Shown here: piece after piece, positions 23,973 to 37,500 of the stretch | Layout: every line of letters starts with the position of its first letter | Numbering within the stretch: the first letter of the stretch is position 1 | From: Saccoglossus kowalevskii | Lineage: Eukaryota; Hemichordata; Enteropneusta; Harrimaniidae | Reading direction: 5' to 3' | DNA: 49,161 nucleotides | Assembly (NCBI RefSeq): GCF_000003605.2 | Contig: NW_003130355.1 | Coordinates: 797,886 to 847,046, forward strand | The notes under the pieces: model-generated | The model's input: the letters and a program-made list of their open reading frames with translations, nothing else | Told to the model about the DNA's origin: nothing | The model's database searches: none | Program-made: the position numbers and the translations under genes

Positions 23973-24199
23973 CCTTTTCACCACCAGACTTTCCCGCCCA
24001 AATTTGTCTGCATTTTTTTAATTATATTCTTCAATATTTCAGGAAATGAACCCTAATTTTGGCGCCAACTGACAAAATTTGAGTTAATTTTCAGTCTTTA
24101 CTCAAAAATTTGGCTATTTTTGTTCTAATCTTCTGAAGGAAAGTGCAGACTATAAATGGGACTATTTTGTGATGAAAGTGGAAACTGGTTGTGAAAAGG
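23973..24199. mobile_element. piggyBac-like MITE flanked by TTAA
   Basis: Starts CCTTTTCACCACCAG and ends CTGGTTGTGAAAAGG. Both sides abut TTAA (23969-23972 and 24200-24203), the piggyBac target site. About 227 bp and non-coding. The diverged relative lies at 22132. Confidence 0.6.
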
Positions 24200-26307
24200 T
24201 TAAAAATAAGTTCCCATAAAAATTGACACACAAGAATAAACCTTTGATGCTTACTTTGATGAGGTTTTATGCTGACAAAATCATAATAAATATAATCATT
24301 TTTGGTTCTATTATAATTTAATTTGTAACCTTTGACTCTACAGGCTAATATAATGTGCATAATATGCAATAAAGCGTGAACTATCGATATACAGTATGAA
24401 TAAAACAGAAATCACAAGGATACTACACAGACCGGTTGTTTGTTATATGAAAATAACACAAATTAGCATTTAATAACATAATAATTAATAATAAGATACA
24501 AACAAAAGCTAATTAACATTAGCAGCTGACCTGATTGATGACAGTTATATTATTAATGACAACTTGCAATTTGCTAATTTGCATAAAATAAAAGAACTGT
24601 AACTATTTTATGATGATATAATTGCTAACCTGTCGTCCTGAACATTCAGTGCTCTCTGTTTGTACTGTGAATTAAACTATCTACATGTACAGCTGTTGTG
24701 CATCACAATGAATTCTTCCCATAGTATCTTGTGTATCTGATGAATATAAAATTTGTCAATGTGTTGTCATAGTTACATGTATTGCTAAATTTAGCCTCGC
24801 TCACCTTGAGTTAACAGATATGCACGGTTGGAATATGATAACACACAAGTATGCATGTCTAAGTGGGATACTATAAAGCCCCTAAGTAACTCAAGTTGTA
24901 ATGTTACCTTTTGCACCATATTACATACATGTACATGTAGACAGTGACATGCAGAAGTATGGTATGGTTATACACATGCAGGCACATGTGCTCTATTCGT
25001 AGATTTCATTCATATTTAGTATGTTTCACTATGGTGTGATCAAGTTTGTAACTTATTTTAAAATATTGAACTCAGGCATCTTTATCATTAACACTAAACA
25101 CTGCTAAATTGAAATACTTAATTATTTTTTATTAATTATAAATAATTAAATTATGTCTGGCCAGGATTGAATTAATTTTATTTCAGTTATTTATGATTGC
25201 ATCTCGTGCTAAGGTGACACATTAACTTGTATTTTTTCCATAATGTGAAATTAAATTACTCGCAATAATATAGCTATTTGGGGTAATGCATGGTTTGTAA
25301 AATATATTGTATTCTCACATGTATGAAGAAACCTGATCAATGTGCAGAACAGGGTTATAGCCGAAAATGTGAAAGTGCCTGTCTTAAAACTTTATCAAAA
25401 TATAAAATACTACCCAGGAACACTTGCTAGTCTGTATCCATAGACTTATACCGGTACTTATAGTCAATTTTTTGTTGGTTATTTATGGTTACTATATAAT
25501 TTACAGATAATATTCAAAGACAATTTGACAGGCTTGGATAGATTTAACCTGTCAAATGCATTTTTATACCTTTCTAAAATTTGGAGTACTTCATTTCCGG
25601 GGGCTGGGATGAAAGAAATACAATCGTCCGAAATAAAAATATTTTGGATGTCAAATAAAAAATGTACCAAAATAACTTTGTTTGATATAAAAACAGTACA
25701 GTATCATTAATAATTGTAAAAACAAGCATTATTTTGGTAACAAACTAAGCACTAGCAATGTTTGCTCTCCCTGATTTACTTTCACAGGTAACTTGAAGTA
25801 CAAGCACCATTATCAATGTTGAACAGTTGCTAGTTCTGTCATATTTTGAAAATAAATTGCATATTTTTTTCCATATTTTTTTAGCTAATTTTGATTAAGA
25901 CCTGTAGGCAAACTATATGAAAAATTTGATTCAAATTTGAGAAATTAATTATAGCTAAATAAATAAAAAAAATGAAAAATATTATGGCAAATTTTCAGCG
26001 GGGAAAATTATGTCATTCAAAAGATTAAATATTGACAGATACATCAGTTCATGTTTTAATAATTGAACTGTAAATTATGTAATCTCAAATATGCAACATG
26101 CATATTTTGTAATAAGAGAAATTTGTATTTTTACAGGATTTTTTTAATATATCAAATCAGTTTGTTCATGTTTGTGAAGTGGTTTGTTGAATTGGCATAT
26201 GATCTCTTTGTGTACATCCCCTGTTGATATAATCAGGAAAAAACGATGCATACATTATTATACATGTATCTGGTGATTCTTTTATTCCTGTATTATCATC
26301 ATTCATA

Positions 26308-26513
26308 TACTGTAAAATACTTTATTTTCGCTTAGAATTATTTTTCGCTATTTTCGCTGAAAGAATGATTCAATGAAAATAAAATCCAGCGAATATACAT
26401 TTTTTTCCTATTTTTTACATTCAACTCGTCAAAAATCAGTGAAAATAAATTCCATTACAAAACACTCAAAAAGTGTTGTTTTTTTTTCAGCTAAAATAAA
26501 GTATTCTACAGTA
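26308..26513. mobile_element. fold-back MITE, TACTGTAAAATAC family, copy 2
   Basis: 206 bp; starts TACTGTAAAATACTTTATTT and ends with the inverse (AAAATAAAGTATTCTACAGTA). Same inner phrases as the other three copies (AAAATCCAGCG, AAAAATCAGTGAAAATAAA). Confidence 0.8.
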
Positions 26514-27769
26514 TGTCAACATATGTTGGGGTGTTTGTCGGACAATCTGGTGCCCCAGAGTTAGCGTATTAAATATTGTGACACATTCAATATTAATCTT
26601 TTGCCCTTATGTACACTGTTGAGATTATTTTATTGTAAAACCCAATTTGAGATTCGTTACCTTTACTATAGTGATTACTATAAGTACCTTTGTCGTGTTC
26701 TTGTACCATATTTGCTCTACTAGTACCGCACATGCTTTTGGCTCCTCACTGTTAGTAAAATTCATAAAGAACTGCAGAAGTGATAATTATATAGTAATAA
26801 TTATATAGTGAATAAAATACAATCAGCATCTATGAGTTTAAATGTTTTAAATCTATATTCAAATTCAAGCTCTATAAACTTTTCTATCATTTACATTTAT
26901 CCTGGAATTAAAGTAGTTCCAAATTTGCTCTGTGAGAAACACATTTAGGCTGAGAAAAAAAAATATCTCTGTTTCCGCGCGCTTTATTTTGAACTATGCA
27001 CCTCGGATGTTTTTTTCTTTCTAAAGCATTCCAAAATGCCCTTGTACTCGCACTTGTCTCAAATTTTCCCTATTTTAGCTCAGTATTAAAAAAAAAAAAA
27101 AAAAAAATCGCCTAGCCGCCGAAATTTTAAAATTTCTATGAAACGAGAAACAGAGAATTTTTTTCCCAGCCTTAGTGTATGTGACTGACCTGTGTAATGA
27201 TTTTAATATAGCCTGTGAGTTGGTATACTTACATGTAAAATCCCACAACAGCAATAATTATTGGTATATCAGATAAAAGACCTGTACACATGTATTTTTA
27301 ATAATGACAAACTAGATTTTAATTAGTCTTTATTTTGACAAATATTGGACGAGGGATTGCTCCTTGGGTTTCTGCCCTAAACGACAAATGAACACACAAA
27401 AAAATGGTGGGTACTGTAATCTGTCAGGGCATTTCATGAGCAGATAAAATTTCAAAATCTTAAATAAATTGCCATACCATGTTCCTTCTATTTGAAAAGC
27501 ATCTCGCTTTACTGCCTGGCATTGCATTATCTGAACTGGATTGACCCACTTATGATACTTTTGGTGGTTCACACCACTTAACTTGGTTAAATGAACTGCA
27601 GTATTTGTTGTAAGTAGGGATACATTTATCCTTGCTTTATTCGTTTGTAATGTTAAACTCTTGGGGTATTCAGTATGGCAGATCTTAATTTCAGATGTTT
27701 TAATGAACTTAAAGGGGGTATATACTGGTACGCATTTATCAGTATATTTTAAAGCGGGAGGGTCGTTAC

Positions 27770-27886
27770 CTGCACACATGCGAGAATTGAGTCCCAAGCG
27801 ATGATAACAGCACACGCTAAGAACGCAAAGGCTGATGGGTAGACACTTGTTTGTGAACAATGATACGCTATGGCCACCTTACGCAT
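27770..27886 (-). CDS. candidate first coding exon of an unidentified minus-strand gene
   Basis: An ATG at 27886-27884 opens 39 codons ending exactly at a consensus donor (CAG|GTAACG). The peptide starts MRKVAIAYHCSQTS and then has one hydrophobic stretch, SAFAFLACAVIIAWDSILAC, resembling a membrane segment. GC is locally higher than the surroundings. No downstream exon is identified and no family is recognised, so this is weak. The ATG lies in a palindromic ACGCATGCGT, which resembles an NRF1 site. A different frame of the same DNA runs on for 149 codons from 27779 to 27330 and could be chance. Confidence 0.2.
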
Positions 27887-28243
27887 GCGTAGGTGACGAC
27901 TACCCTGCTTTAAATAGTTTGAATTTTGCAAGAGACAAATATTCGTGAGTCAGTGAGAATCGCAAAATTGCAGTAAAAATTTCTTAAAGGGTTCTAAATG
28001 TATGACCAGAGTGCCAGCGACTTTCATATTTTATCTTTGTGAATTCTATAAAATTTAGAAATCCCTCAAATTTCTGGCAGTGAAAATTAAACGATTGACA
28101 GTAAATATGAATTTGTGTGGGGTTCAACCCTCCTCCAACCCAGAGACAGTACACGTACATATTATTATCATTTGTCCAGCTATCAGAAAAACTTGTGCAT
28201 GCTTGTTTATAGATCACACATAATGGTGCATTCTAGGGGAAAT

Positions 28244-28256
28244 GTTACCCTGTAAC
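28244..28256 (+). promoter_or_regulatory. near-consensus X-box (RFX site) upstream of ALMS1
   Basis: GTTACC-C-TGTAAC fits the RFX consensus GTNRCC-(0-3)-RGYAAC except at one base. It lies about 320 bp before the first recognised ALMS1 exon. Human ALMS1 is reported to be RFX-regulated. With no mapped start site this remains a suggestion. Confidence 0.25.
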
Positions 28257-28573
28257 AGTTATAATATATCAATTTTTGAACTTCAGTGGTAATTGCTAAC
28301 TAAAATTGAGCATGCCAAGCTATTAGTGCTTGAATGAGTGTACTAGTTTGCATAATTATCCTGGACCATTTAGTGTACTGGTAGTACAAATCTTTGAGTG
28401 CATTTGAACAGCGCCCTCAGTGTCAAACTCAGGAAATCTATAAACTTTAAATACACAAAGTAGTATTTATTAATCTTCAATTTTTAATTTCATGAGATTA
28501 ACTAAAATTGAAGGTAAAATGGAAAAAGCACTTAGTTCCGAATAAAAATAAAATTGTTTTTCAATCTTTTCAG

Positions 28574-31500
28574 AGTGATGATTGGTATATCTTGGAAGAA
28601 GAGGTGACATTAGAGACTGTTGATGTCGATATTTCAAGTTGGCATTTTGTTTGTAACAAGGATTTAATGGAGTCGCCAATTGATAAACCTTCTGAACCTA
28701 AGCCCTCAAACGAACTTTCAGAATTTTCAACGTTAGATGAATTTTCTTCTCTTGAAGAAGGACCATTATCACCACCAGAAAAGAAAATGAATGTGTCAGA
28801 ACACGAAATGAATATTGCTATTCCTGTTTCAACTGATGCCGTAGGAGTTTTAGAAGAAGACACTCCAAGGTTTTCTGAACCTGATACAGAGGATGATAGT
28901 TTTGTGATACCACAAGTGCAGTTTTCAGACAGTCGAGATTCAGAACATCCTGTAATGAGAAGCTTGATGATTGACAGTGGTCAAGGTTCCTTAGTGGCTG
29001 GATTATCACAGGAAGAATTTCCTGACATGTCTTCTGAGGATGACCATTTCTTGAGTAGTAGTGACGTTAGTATACCAATGGGTACAGGTACTTCTGATGA
29101 GCAGACAACTACAGACACAGAAAGTGGTGATAGAACTATGCAGACTGTGGTTGATATTAAGTCTCAACCAGCTGTGAGTGAAGCCATAGCTGAGATCTCT
29201 TCAGACTTTGTTAGTGGAACTTTTAATGTTTCACTTGCGCAGCATCCTATTGATGATGCCAGCACACCAAGAAGCTTGGAGGAAGAATCCTCTCCTGATT
29301 GTTCTCCTCGTATGCAACAGCAAATGCATGATGGGCATGTTATCAGTATTTCAGGCAGGAAAGTGTCTGAAGAATCAGCATTGTCTGAACATTTACTTGA
29401 AGATGATGTTCCTTCCCCACAACCTTTGGAAGTAGTGGAAGAACTTTCACAATACCCAATTGAGAAGACAGCGAATGACCAGTCCGAAGCTAATGCATTT
29501 GCTAAAACTGACAACGTTAGATCAGAGGAAATGTTCCCATTGCAACAGGAACAGACTATTACTGTAGATGAAGATATGGTAATGAAGAGTGAGGACATCA
29601 AAGATAATATTGTAGTTCCAGATGATGAAACAATTAACTTCCCACAAAATAAAAGTACTGTGAGTATGATAAGTGAATCCATGGCTATGTATGGCAAAAA
29701 ACCTATGCACTCTTCAACACCGTTCACTGCTCATTCATTTGACCCAATTGCTAAGATTCAGTTGCCACCAGAACCTAAAGAAACACAACCAACAATAGTA
29801 TCAGCTGAAATCACCATATCTGCTCCACAACCACAGTTGGAGCATGAAGATGCTACTCATTGCAAGGAAGAATTGACTGTACCTGCAAGTGTGTCTGTGA
29901 AGAAGAATTCAATGAATGGTTGCAAAAGAGAAGGTGCTGCAGTCGAATCAACACCAATTCTTGAAGTTTCTACTGAATCAGAGCAGAACTCTACTGCTTC
30001 TATTGAAGTTAAACCGTCCTCATTCTACATTGAGTATCCACCCGAGTTACAGAGTGGATCTGCTGGTGATTTTGAAGAAGATTCTACAAGAAAAAAAAGT
30101 GTGCAGATAAAGGACAATGTTGATGACCATGTTTGGAGCGGGATACAAGATCAGGGTATAAGAGCTAGGATTGAACAGGCCACACATTCACTTGGTGAAG
30201 GAGATCGTGAAAAACATCCAGCAAAATACAGCTATAGCAGCTACGTCAGTCAAGATTCACTTGCCCGAAGAGTAGCTCTACTTCTAGGAGAAGATGTTGG
30301 TGCTGAAATTGAAGGAGAGCTAAGAAGACAATCAGATTCATTCAAAGAACCAGAAATTGAAGCTACCACTGATGACTATAGTTCACTAATGGAAACTGGT
30401 GAAGAAGTTGGAGGCGTCATTTTATCTGCACAATCAAGAGAACCTATAAAGCATTCACTTTCCATGGACTCCTACCATGAATTTATTCCTCCTCCAGAGG
30501 AATTTGATGAACCCATCAGGCGTACATACTCTCCACCTGCTTCTGGGTCTGATAGTGGTGAGAGTGCAGATAGCATAAGTAGAAAAGTTGCTCAGATTCT
30601 TAGCCATGAAGATTTAGTAGATGATTTTAGGTTCAGAAGACCATATTCACCAGCTGGGTCAGATTCTACTGGGACGACAGATAGCATGGCTCAAAATGTT
30701 GATTATTTGACTCATAATGTGGATTCCCTGTTGAATATCATGCATCTGCAATCTAGAAATGATGCTGAGGGTTTTGATCTTCCTGATCAAACTCCCTCAC
30801 CAAGTACCTTATCTGAAGCAAGCACGTCTAGTTCTGTTAAGGCTATAATAGAGAGAATTATGTCCAAACAGGCAAGACCAGAGGGTGATATTTTTAATGG
30901 AAGTGGCTTTATAGACGTGAGTCATATGTACCAGCTTCCGGACAGAAGCTCACCTGCTGGCTCTGCTGACTTTGATGATGATTTTGCTACTCAAATTAAT
31001 GGTACAGAGACTATAATGTCAAGGCCACAAGAAACAGTAGATGGGGAAGTAGAAACCATCAACCAGAATGCTTCACTGAATAATGATGCTGAAGAACCAA
31101 AATTAGAATCTGACAGAGATGAAGATTCGCCAGACTCACTCACAGAAGGTCCAACTCTTTCAAAACAAATCTCAACTCCAGTAAAGATGAGAACTAAACT
31201 TGCTAAAAGTGTTTCCTCTCCAGCTAGTTCAGCAAGGTTTTCTCTGCATGATGATGACGATGATGATGAGGAAGAGGCTGTTGCTCAGGCTGCAAGACCA
31301 TCTGATGACCATTTTGGAGATCAGCTTTCAAGAAGAGTTTCGTCAAACATTAGTGGCACTAGTCTTCAGAGTGCTGACTCTCTCCATAAAAGGGTGCAGG
31401 TATTGTTAGCCAACACAGCATATGTAGAACATCATCCTCAAACATCATCTCATTATGGTATTCCAGATCCTGAAACTACTCCAAGGGATTCAAACATTCC

Positions 31501-34500
31501 TGATGGTGGGTATGAAGGATTAGAAATATATTATGGTAAACTTCCTGACAGCCCTACTCGTAGCTATAGGGGTACTGAGAGAGCTAGAAGCTTAGAGCGA
31601 ACTGGTCGACATTCTGATGAAGCTACACTGTTCAGGCAAGGTTCACCTCATTCATCACCACCTTCAAGAACAACATTAGAGAGACCTGCTACAATTGATT
31701 TACCAATGGATTTTGCCCGGGGTGATAGACAGAGATCGTTAAATGATTATCCAAGCAGTATTAGAGATGAAGAGAGATCATCTCTGACAGCACCTGTTGG
31801 GAGGAGTGATGTAAACTATGAACCTGTGACACGTACTGATCCAGAAGGTAGGAGTTCACGTGGAGACCCAGTATTAAGAAGAAGGATCGCAGCTAGGCTC
31901 TTGGATGATAGTACCGAAACACCTCCACTGATGACAAGTACAATGAGAAGTCCTCCAAGGAATGAAGCTGCTAATAGATTATTGACCAATACAACTGTAT
32001 TCTCCACAGTTTCTACAGAATCATCTCCATCTTATGTCAGTTCATTTGCTGATTTCCATATATCTACTAGTGGACTCAATACAGAGACAAGAGATCGCCT
32101 AATAGACATGCCTATCTCAGGCAGAACTAGTAACACAGGGGCAGAGCTTGTATATGGAGTGCTACCCCCAACCAGAACATCTACTTCATTTCATGGTATA
32201 ACATCAGAAGGTGCTTCTTCTGCACCAACCTTGGATACCACCACACAAGGGCATGATGAATCTTTCACCTTGGCTGATCGTGTACGTAAAATTCTTGAAA
32301 AAGAATCTCCAGTTCACCATGCCTCCCAGATATTAGATGAAGTTGAGTCTGGGGCTCTCATGGAAACGAGAGACGAACGTGACCATTTACCCAGAGCAAC
32401 CTCATCTTCAGTACCAACCCAACAAGGAGTGTCGCAAATGGAGAAACAACCCAAGACTGTCACAACCCTACAATCAGGGGTTAGCACAACAACTTCCCTG
32501 CCATATTCTCCAATATTGGCTACTGGTTACAAACCATTCGGAGCTTCTGACTTTGCAAAGAATCTTATTTCAACACAATTACAAAAAATGTCTGAGAACC
32601 GGTTTGACCAAAGTATAGAGCTAAGGCAACAAGTTACTGGTATTATTGATAGGCACATGGTTGATCCATCTGAAGTAACAAGTGGCACTCCACAGTTCAG
32701 AAGGGAATCAAGAGAACGAACTTACTATGAAGAAAGAGCTGATGATTCCACGGCTACAGACGATGTTGTTCGCAGAGCAATTCATGATGCATGGACAGTG
32801 AGGGATTCTCCTCCAGTTACTCCAAGACAGGTAGACTTTGGACTTTCAAGACAGCCAGTACCATCTAGAGAAGAAAGGGAAGTCCCTCTTGGTGTTGAAG
32901 AAAGAGACACACTTTATGGACTTTTACCAGCTTCAGCCATGTCTTCCACAAGAACATCTCCTACAACTTCCACTGTGAGAACCAGTTCTCAAGATTCTCA
33001 TCCACCAACCAGCTTTACTACCACTACCTCCAGAGAATATACTGTTATGCACTCTAATGGTACTGGACCACTTGATACAGGTGGAGCCTTTACTTTCCGT
33101 AAATCTCTTGGAGAGCCAAATACAGATTCCATTGGCACAAATGACCTACCCATGACACTAAGCCTGGCTAAGCCTCTAGATTCAGAGAACACCCGATCAC
33201 CAACCCCAACTAAGCCATACTCTGGCTCTTCAACAGAGAGAAGTGTTGATTCAGCTTCAGTTACCCCACGAACGAGTGGTATGTCATATAGACCATACAG
33301 ACCCCATGGAAGTGCAGACGCATTCCACATGTATCTTCCAGAACATGAAGATACTGCCTTGTCTCCTGGTCGGAGTGAAACCACTATGGAAAGTACACAC
33401 TCAGGTATCTATAAATTCTATTTTGTGATGTCATGTTGGGTGTGAATTACACCTTGCTCAGATGATTAGATCACAAAGTTGAGTTACACTTATACCCTGG
33501 AAATACTTTTGGTTGATATTTTGATTATTACATTGTTTAATATTTTGGCACTAATGTCAAATATGATATGTATCTTTATTCTTGTAGGCTCTGATGATGC
33601 ATTTGGTCCCTATGTGCCACCCGATTCGCTTGGAAGTAGGCAAGACCTAGTAACCAATAAACATCCCACTGGAATATATGGTAATCGCAGCGAGAAGAAA
33701 AAACATGTCTGGGATGCAGCTCAAGATGCTAGCTTACTAACCAGCAAGATAAGCGAGAAGAGTTTTGAAACAGACCAGTCTATGGAGATCCATGTAGTTC
33801 CTGAAGATAAAGATAGCAGCACTGACAATCTAAGAACAAAACCTGTCCGATCATTTATTGATTACCCAGATGATCTGAGAAGTAAGACTCCAGATGAAGC
33901 TGCAAGTAAACTCCGTTCCACACCAGGTTCGACTGGAACGTCTCCATTGCGACAACAATCTGGACAACGTACACACGATTTTAGAAATGGGAACTTTTCG
34001 TTAGGAACTGATATTTCTGGTTTACCCGCAAGATCTTTTATTGAGTATCCTTCAGATTTGAAAAGTCTGAGTGAAAATAGTTTCACAGTAACACCTGATA
34101 AAGGGAAAAACAATGGTGTGTCTCTACCAAAAGAGTCACCGAGATCTATACTAAAGATGTCCCCAGTAAAAGACAATGTTACGCCGAGACAAGCTGGAAT
34201 GGAATCCAGAGAGAGATATCTGCATGAACCGTTTTCCATTTCACCCAAAAGAAGTACTGTATCTCAGTCTCCAAGCTTTGTGAGTCATTCGGAAAGACCT
34301 TGGGTTGAAACACAAGCACTACAACGATCATTAGGCAGTCGTTCCAATGAAGTGAGAGATCTTATTGTAACAGGTTCTCCAGGAAGAAGATTTGATGGAA
34401 GGGACAGATCTCCAAGTCAAGAGGGTGTTCCAAGAAGTGATTCCCCAATGTTCAAACCAAGCTGCAGTTCTCCTGGAAGAAAAAATGGAAAACAGGAAAA

Positions 34501-37500
34501 ACTTACAAGTAGTGAAGGTGTGAGAAGTGAATCGCCAGTGCACCAACCTTCCACAACAACTTTTGAGGTAAGAGAATCTCCTGTTAAGGAGCATAACTTG
34601 CATTCATCTCGACCTGTTGGTGGCAGTGGTACTGAACATGCTAATCAGAAGCATTCTGCTGGAGTGCAGCAAACGACACCACTGACATCATTTGGAAGAA
34701 CTATTCCAGAACAACCTCACAGAAGACCAGTTATTGGCAGAGATCAGACTCTTCAGACACGTGAACAACAATTCCTGCCTCCGCAGGCAAGACATTCTCC
34801 TTTTGAAGTTGATTATGCAAAACTGCCTGATCAGCCAGTAACATCTTTGCCAACTAGAGACTATGCAACAATGCCGTCAATGCAAAATAGAGCACTTGTG
34901 GACAGAAGCTACTCGCATGTACCTGATAGAGTTAGCCCAGATGTCACTGGTGTAAATGTAGATGATGTGGGCAGCCAGATAAATGATGGTTACACAACAT
35001 GGCCACCAAGAGGTATAGCGAGAAGAAGTACAGCTCCTTCACCCACAGTTCCTACAGTTCCAGAAGCACGACCACTCCCTGTGCCAGAGCCGAGCCCAAG
35101 ATATAGCAGGCAAGTTTTGCAAGAGATACTAGAGCAGGAAGACAGAGACGCGCAGAGACTCAACGACCTGTGGAACAAATTTCAGGAAATGGTGTCGGTG
35201 AAAGCTGACGATACCGCGTTGACAGATAGAATGGAAAGATTGGCTAGCCTTATTCAGAATCCAGTTCAGCATACAGTTAGATATGCTGGTAAGTTGATGT
35301 TTAATTTATGAATTTCAGCACCACAGAATATAAACTTGCATAATTATTTCCAAAATTTTGTAAGACCTGTAAATAATACAGAAAATGGAAAATTATGTTA
35401 AAATAGTCGGATGCATAAAAATGTTAGTGAAAAAAAAATTCTTACTTACAATGTGTTGTAAAAAAAAACCTGCCAAAATGTACAATATTCACCCCATACA
35501 TGTACCCGTACATTGAATAGTGATTACATTTTGCATATACGTCATTTACCATGTAGTTTGAGATATATTGCTACATCACAATTACAAAAACATGTTAAAA
35601 AAAAGGCCGGACATGAATAATAAAATAAGTATACAAAAAATAAATAATTTAATATATATTTAAAAAACAATGAAAAAATAAGCCCAAACGAGAATTTTAT
35701 TTTAATCAGATTAACTCAAACCTAGGTCAACAAAGTTTCTCCCATGTGACTATTAAACCTAATTTTTTCTTCATTTGATTTGATAATTCCTTTTCCAGAG
35801 CCTCAAGGATTCATGGAAATAGATTCTGACACTAGCACAATGAGTTCATCGAGTACACGTGGTAGACAGAGAAGAAAATGGCAGAAACATCATCAATTTG
35901 TGCCCAAACTAGAGTCGGTCGAGGCAATAGAACCATATCCTGTTCAGCCCATGTCAAGGTATGTGTCTGTAAAAAAAATAATCATTTTATCAGAAGTGGA
36001 TGTTACAATGGATAAAAAACAACCTATACAAATTAGTGTTTCCGAGGGAAAAATTGGCCAATTTTATGATTATTTCATTAACAGCAGTATTACGCTACTC
36101 AAGTCGATTTCATTCACAGATTAAATTGGAACTTTAGTTATTTTGAAGCTATTTACTATTATGTTGTAGGTATGAGGAACCACCAACTGCAAGAAGTGAA
36201 GATAGCTTCATGACTAACGACACATTGACGTCTGAACGTGTTATGAATGTTGTTAGACATGTTGAAGGTACTGCACCCATGCCAGTTCAACAACAGAGGA
36301 AGCCGACAACTGGACGTGAAGCAAGGCGACCAGAACAGGAAGTACGTCGAGCAGCACCGATGAGAACTACTACAGAACCTTCAATTGATGCAAAACGAAT
36401 ACAGGAGATACTTGCTGCCGAGGCATCACACAGTGAAGACCCGAGTTCTCTTACTGATGCTTCGATGGCTTCAAATATGAGCTATGAAACTGAGCGGCTC
36501 TACAAGATGCTGGGGCCGAGAGGGGTTCGTCATCTTGGTGTCAAGTTAGCACGTCTGCAGAGACAGATTGACAAACAGCGAGAACGTCACGAACGGCACC
36601 AGGCTAAAAGAGTTGAAAGGCAAAGACATTATGATAAACAGAGAGTGTTCGAAAGTGAAAGTACTTTATCAGCAGAATCCATTGACACAGAAAGGCTTGT
36701 GCGGGCATTTGGACCAGAACGTGTCAATATTTATGCCTCAACGCCGGTGCCATCCACCGGACGTACTGCCGAATTGCAGGAATCTGAAATGTCTCAAGCT
36801 AGTATTACGACTGAAAGTACATTAACAGAGGAGCGTGGTAGATCTAGGCCTTGCCTCACAAAGGTTAAGAGTAGAGATGATTTTGATGTGAGATATGGGT
36901 CAAGTAGCGAGACAATCTCAAGTGAAAGTAGTGTGCATTTCAGTAGGAATAAAAGAGCGCGGTCATTGCATGACATTGTGGGTGAAAAACATTCTGATGC
37001 TAGGGAGGTAAAGGCTTATCAACGAAGAGTTAAGGAGACTAAGCCTGTAGAACGCAAGAAAGTTAAGCGATTTGAATATTTTGAAATTGATGACGAAGGT
37101 TTCAAAAAGCCTATTAAGCCAGCTGCAAAGAAAATGAATGCAAATACAAAAACAACTGATTCTGATGATACTTCAACTAGAGATATTGGTACTACTTTTC
37201 CTTCTCCTGATGTGAGAACACGTAAAAAGAAGGGTGGTACAGCGTTTACAGTGACACTTGGTACGCAGACCACACCAAAATCTGGAGACAAAGAGAAACC
37301 TAAAAGACCTCTCAAAGTATTAGACAAACCAAAGCTTGGAAAATCGAAAATATTTACTCCAGAGACGCCGGATTCAACAGAACCTGTAAAAATGTAAGTT
37401 AATAAACATATTTGTGCTTGTTGTACTGCCTCACAAAAAAAAAACGTAAAAGGCTGCCTGATGCTCAAACCTTATTTGCTCTATTAGAAGCACATCTCCA

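Larger units (their letters stand above)
18302..28573. other. long AT-rich stretch without a confident gene
   Basis: Contains a CpG-richer patch at 18540-18800 with a 66-codon frame I cannot assign, AT microsatellites (18945-18959), MITEs at 20947, 23971 and 26308, a 119-bp tandem array at 22298, and a poly(A) run at about 27087-27109. N-terminal ALMS1 exons are expected here, since the first recognised exon begins with an acceptor and not an ATG, but none stands out. Confidence 0.5.

Noticed and set aside
28508..28573. Treating the ALMS1 reading frame as starting at 28508
   Set aside because: That codon is TTG, and a good acceptor (TTTTCAG) at 28573 marks the true exon start.
29164..29727. 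187-codon minus-strand frame opposite ALMS1
   Set aside because: Shadow of the Ser/Glu/Asp-rich coding strand; no start or splice context.
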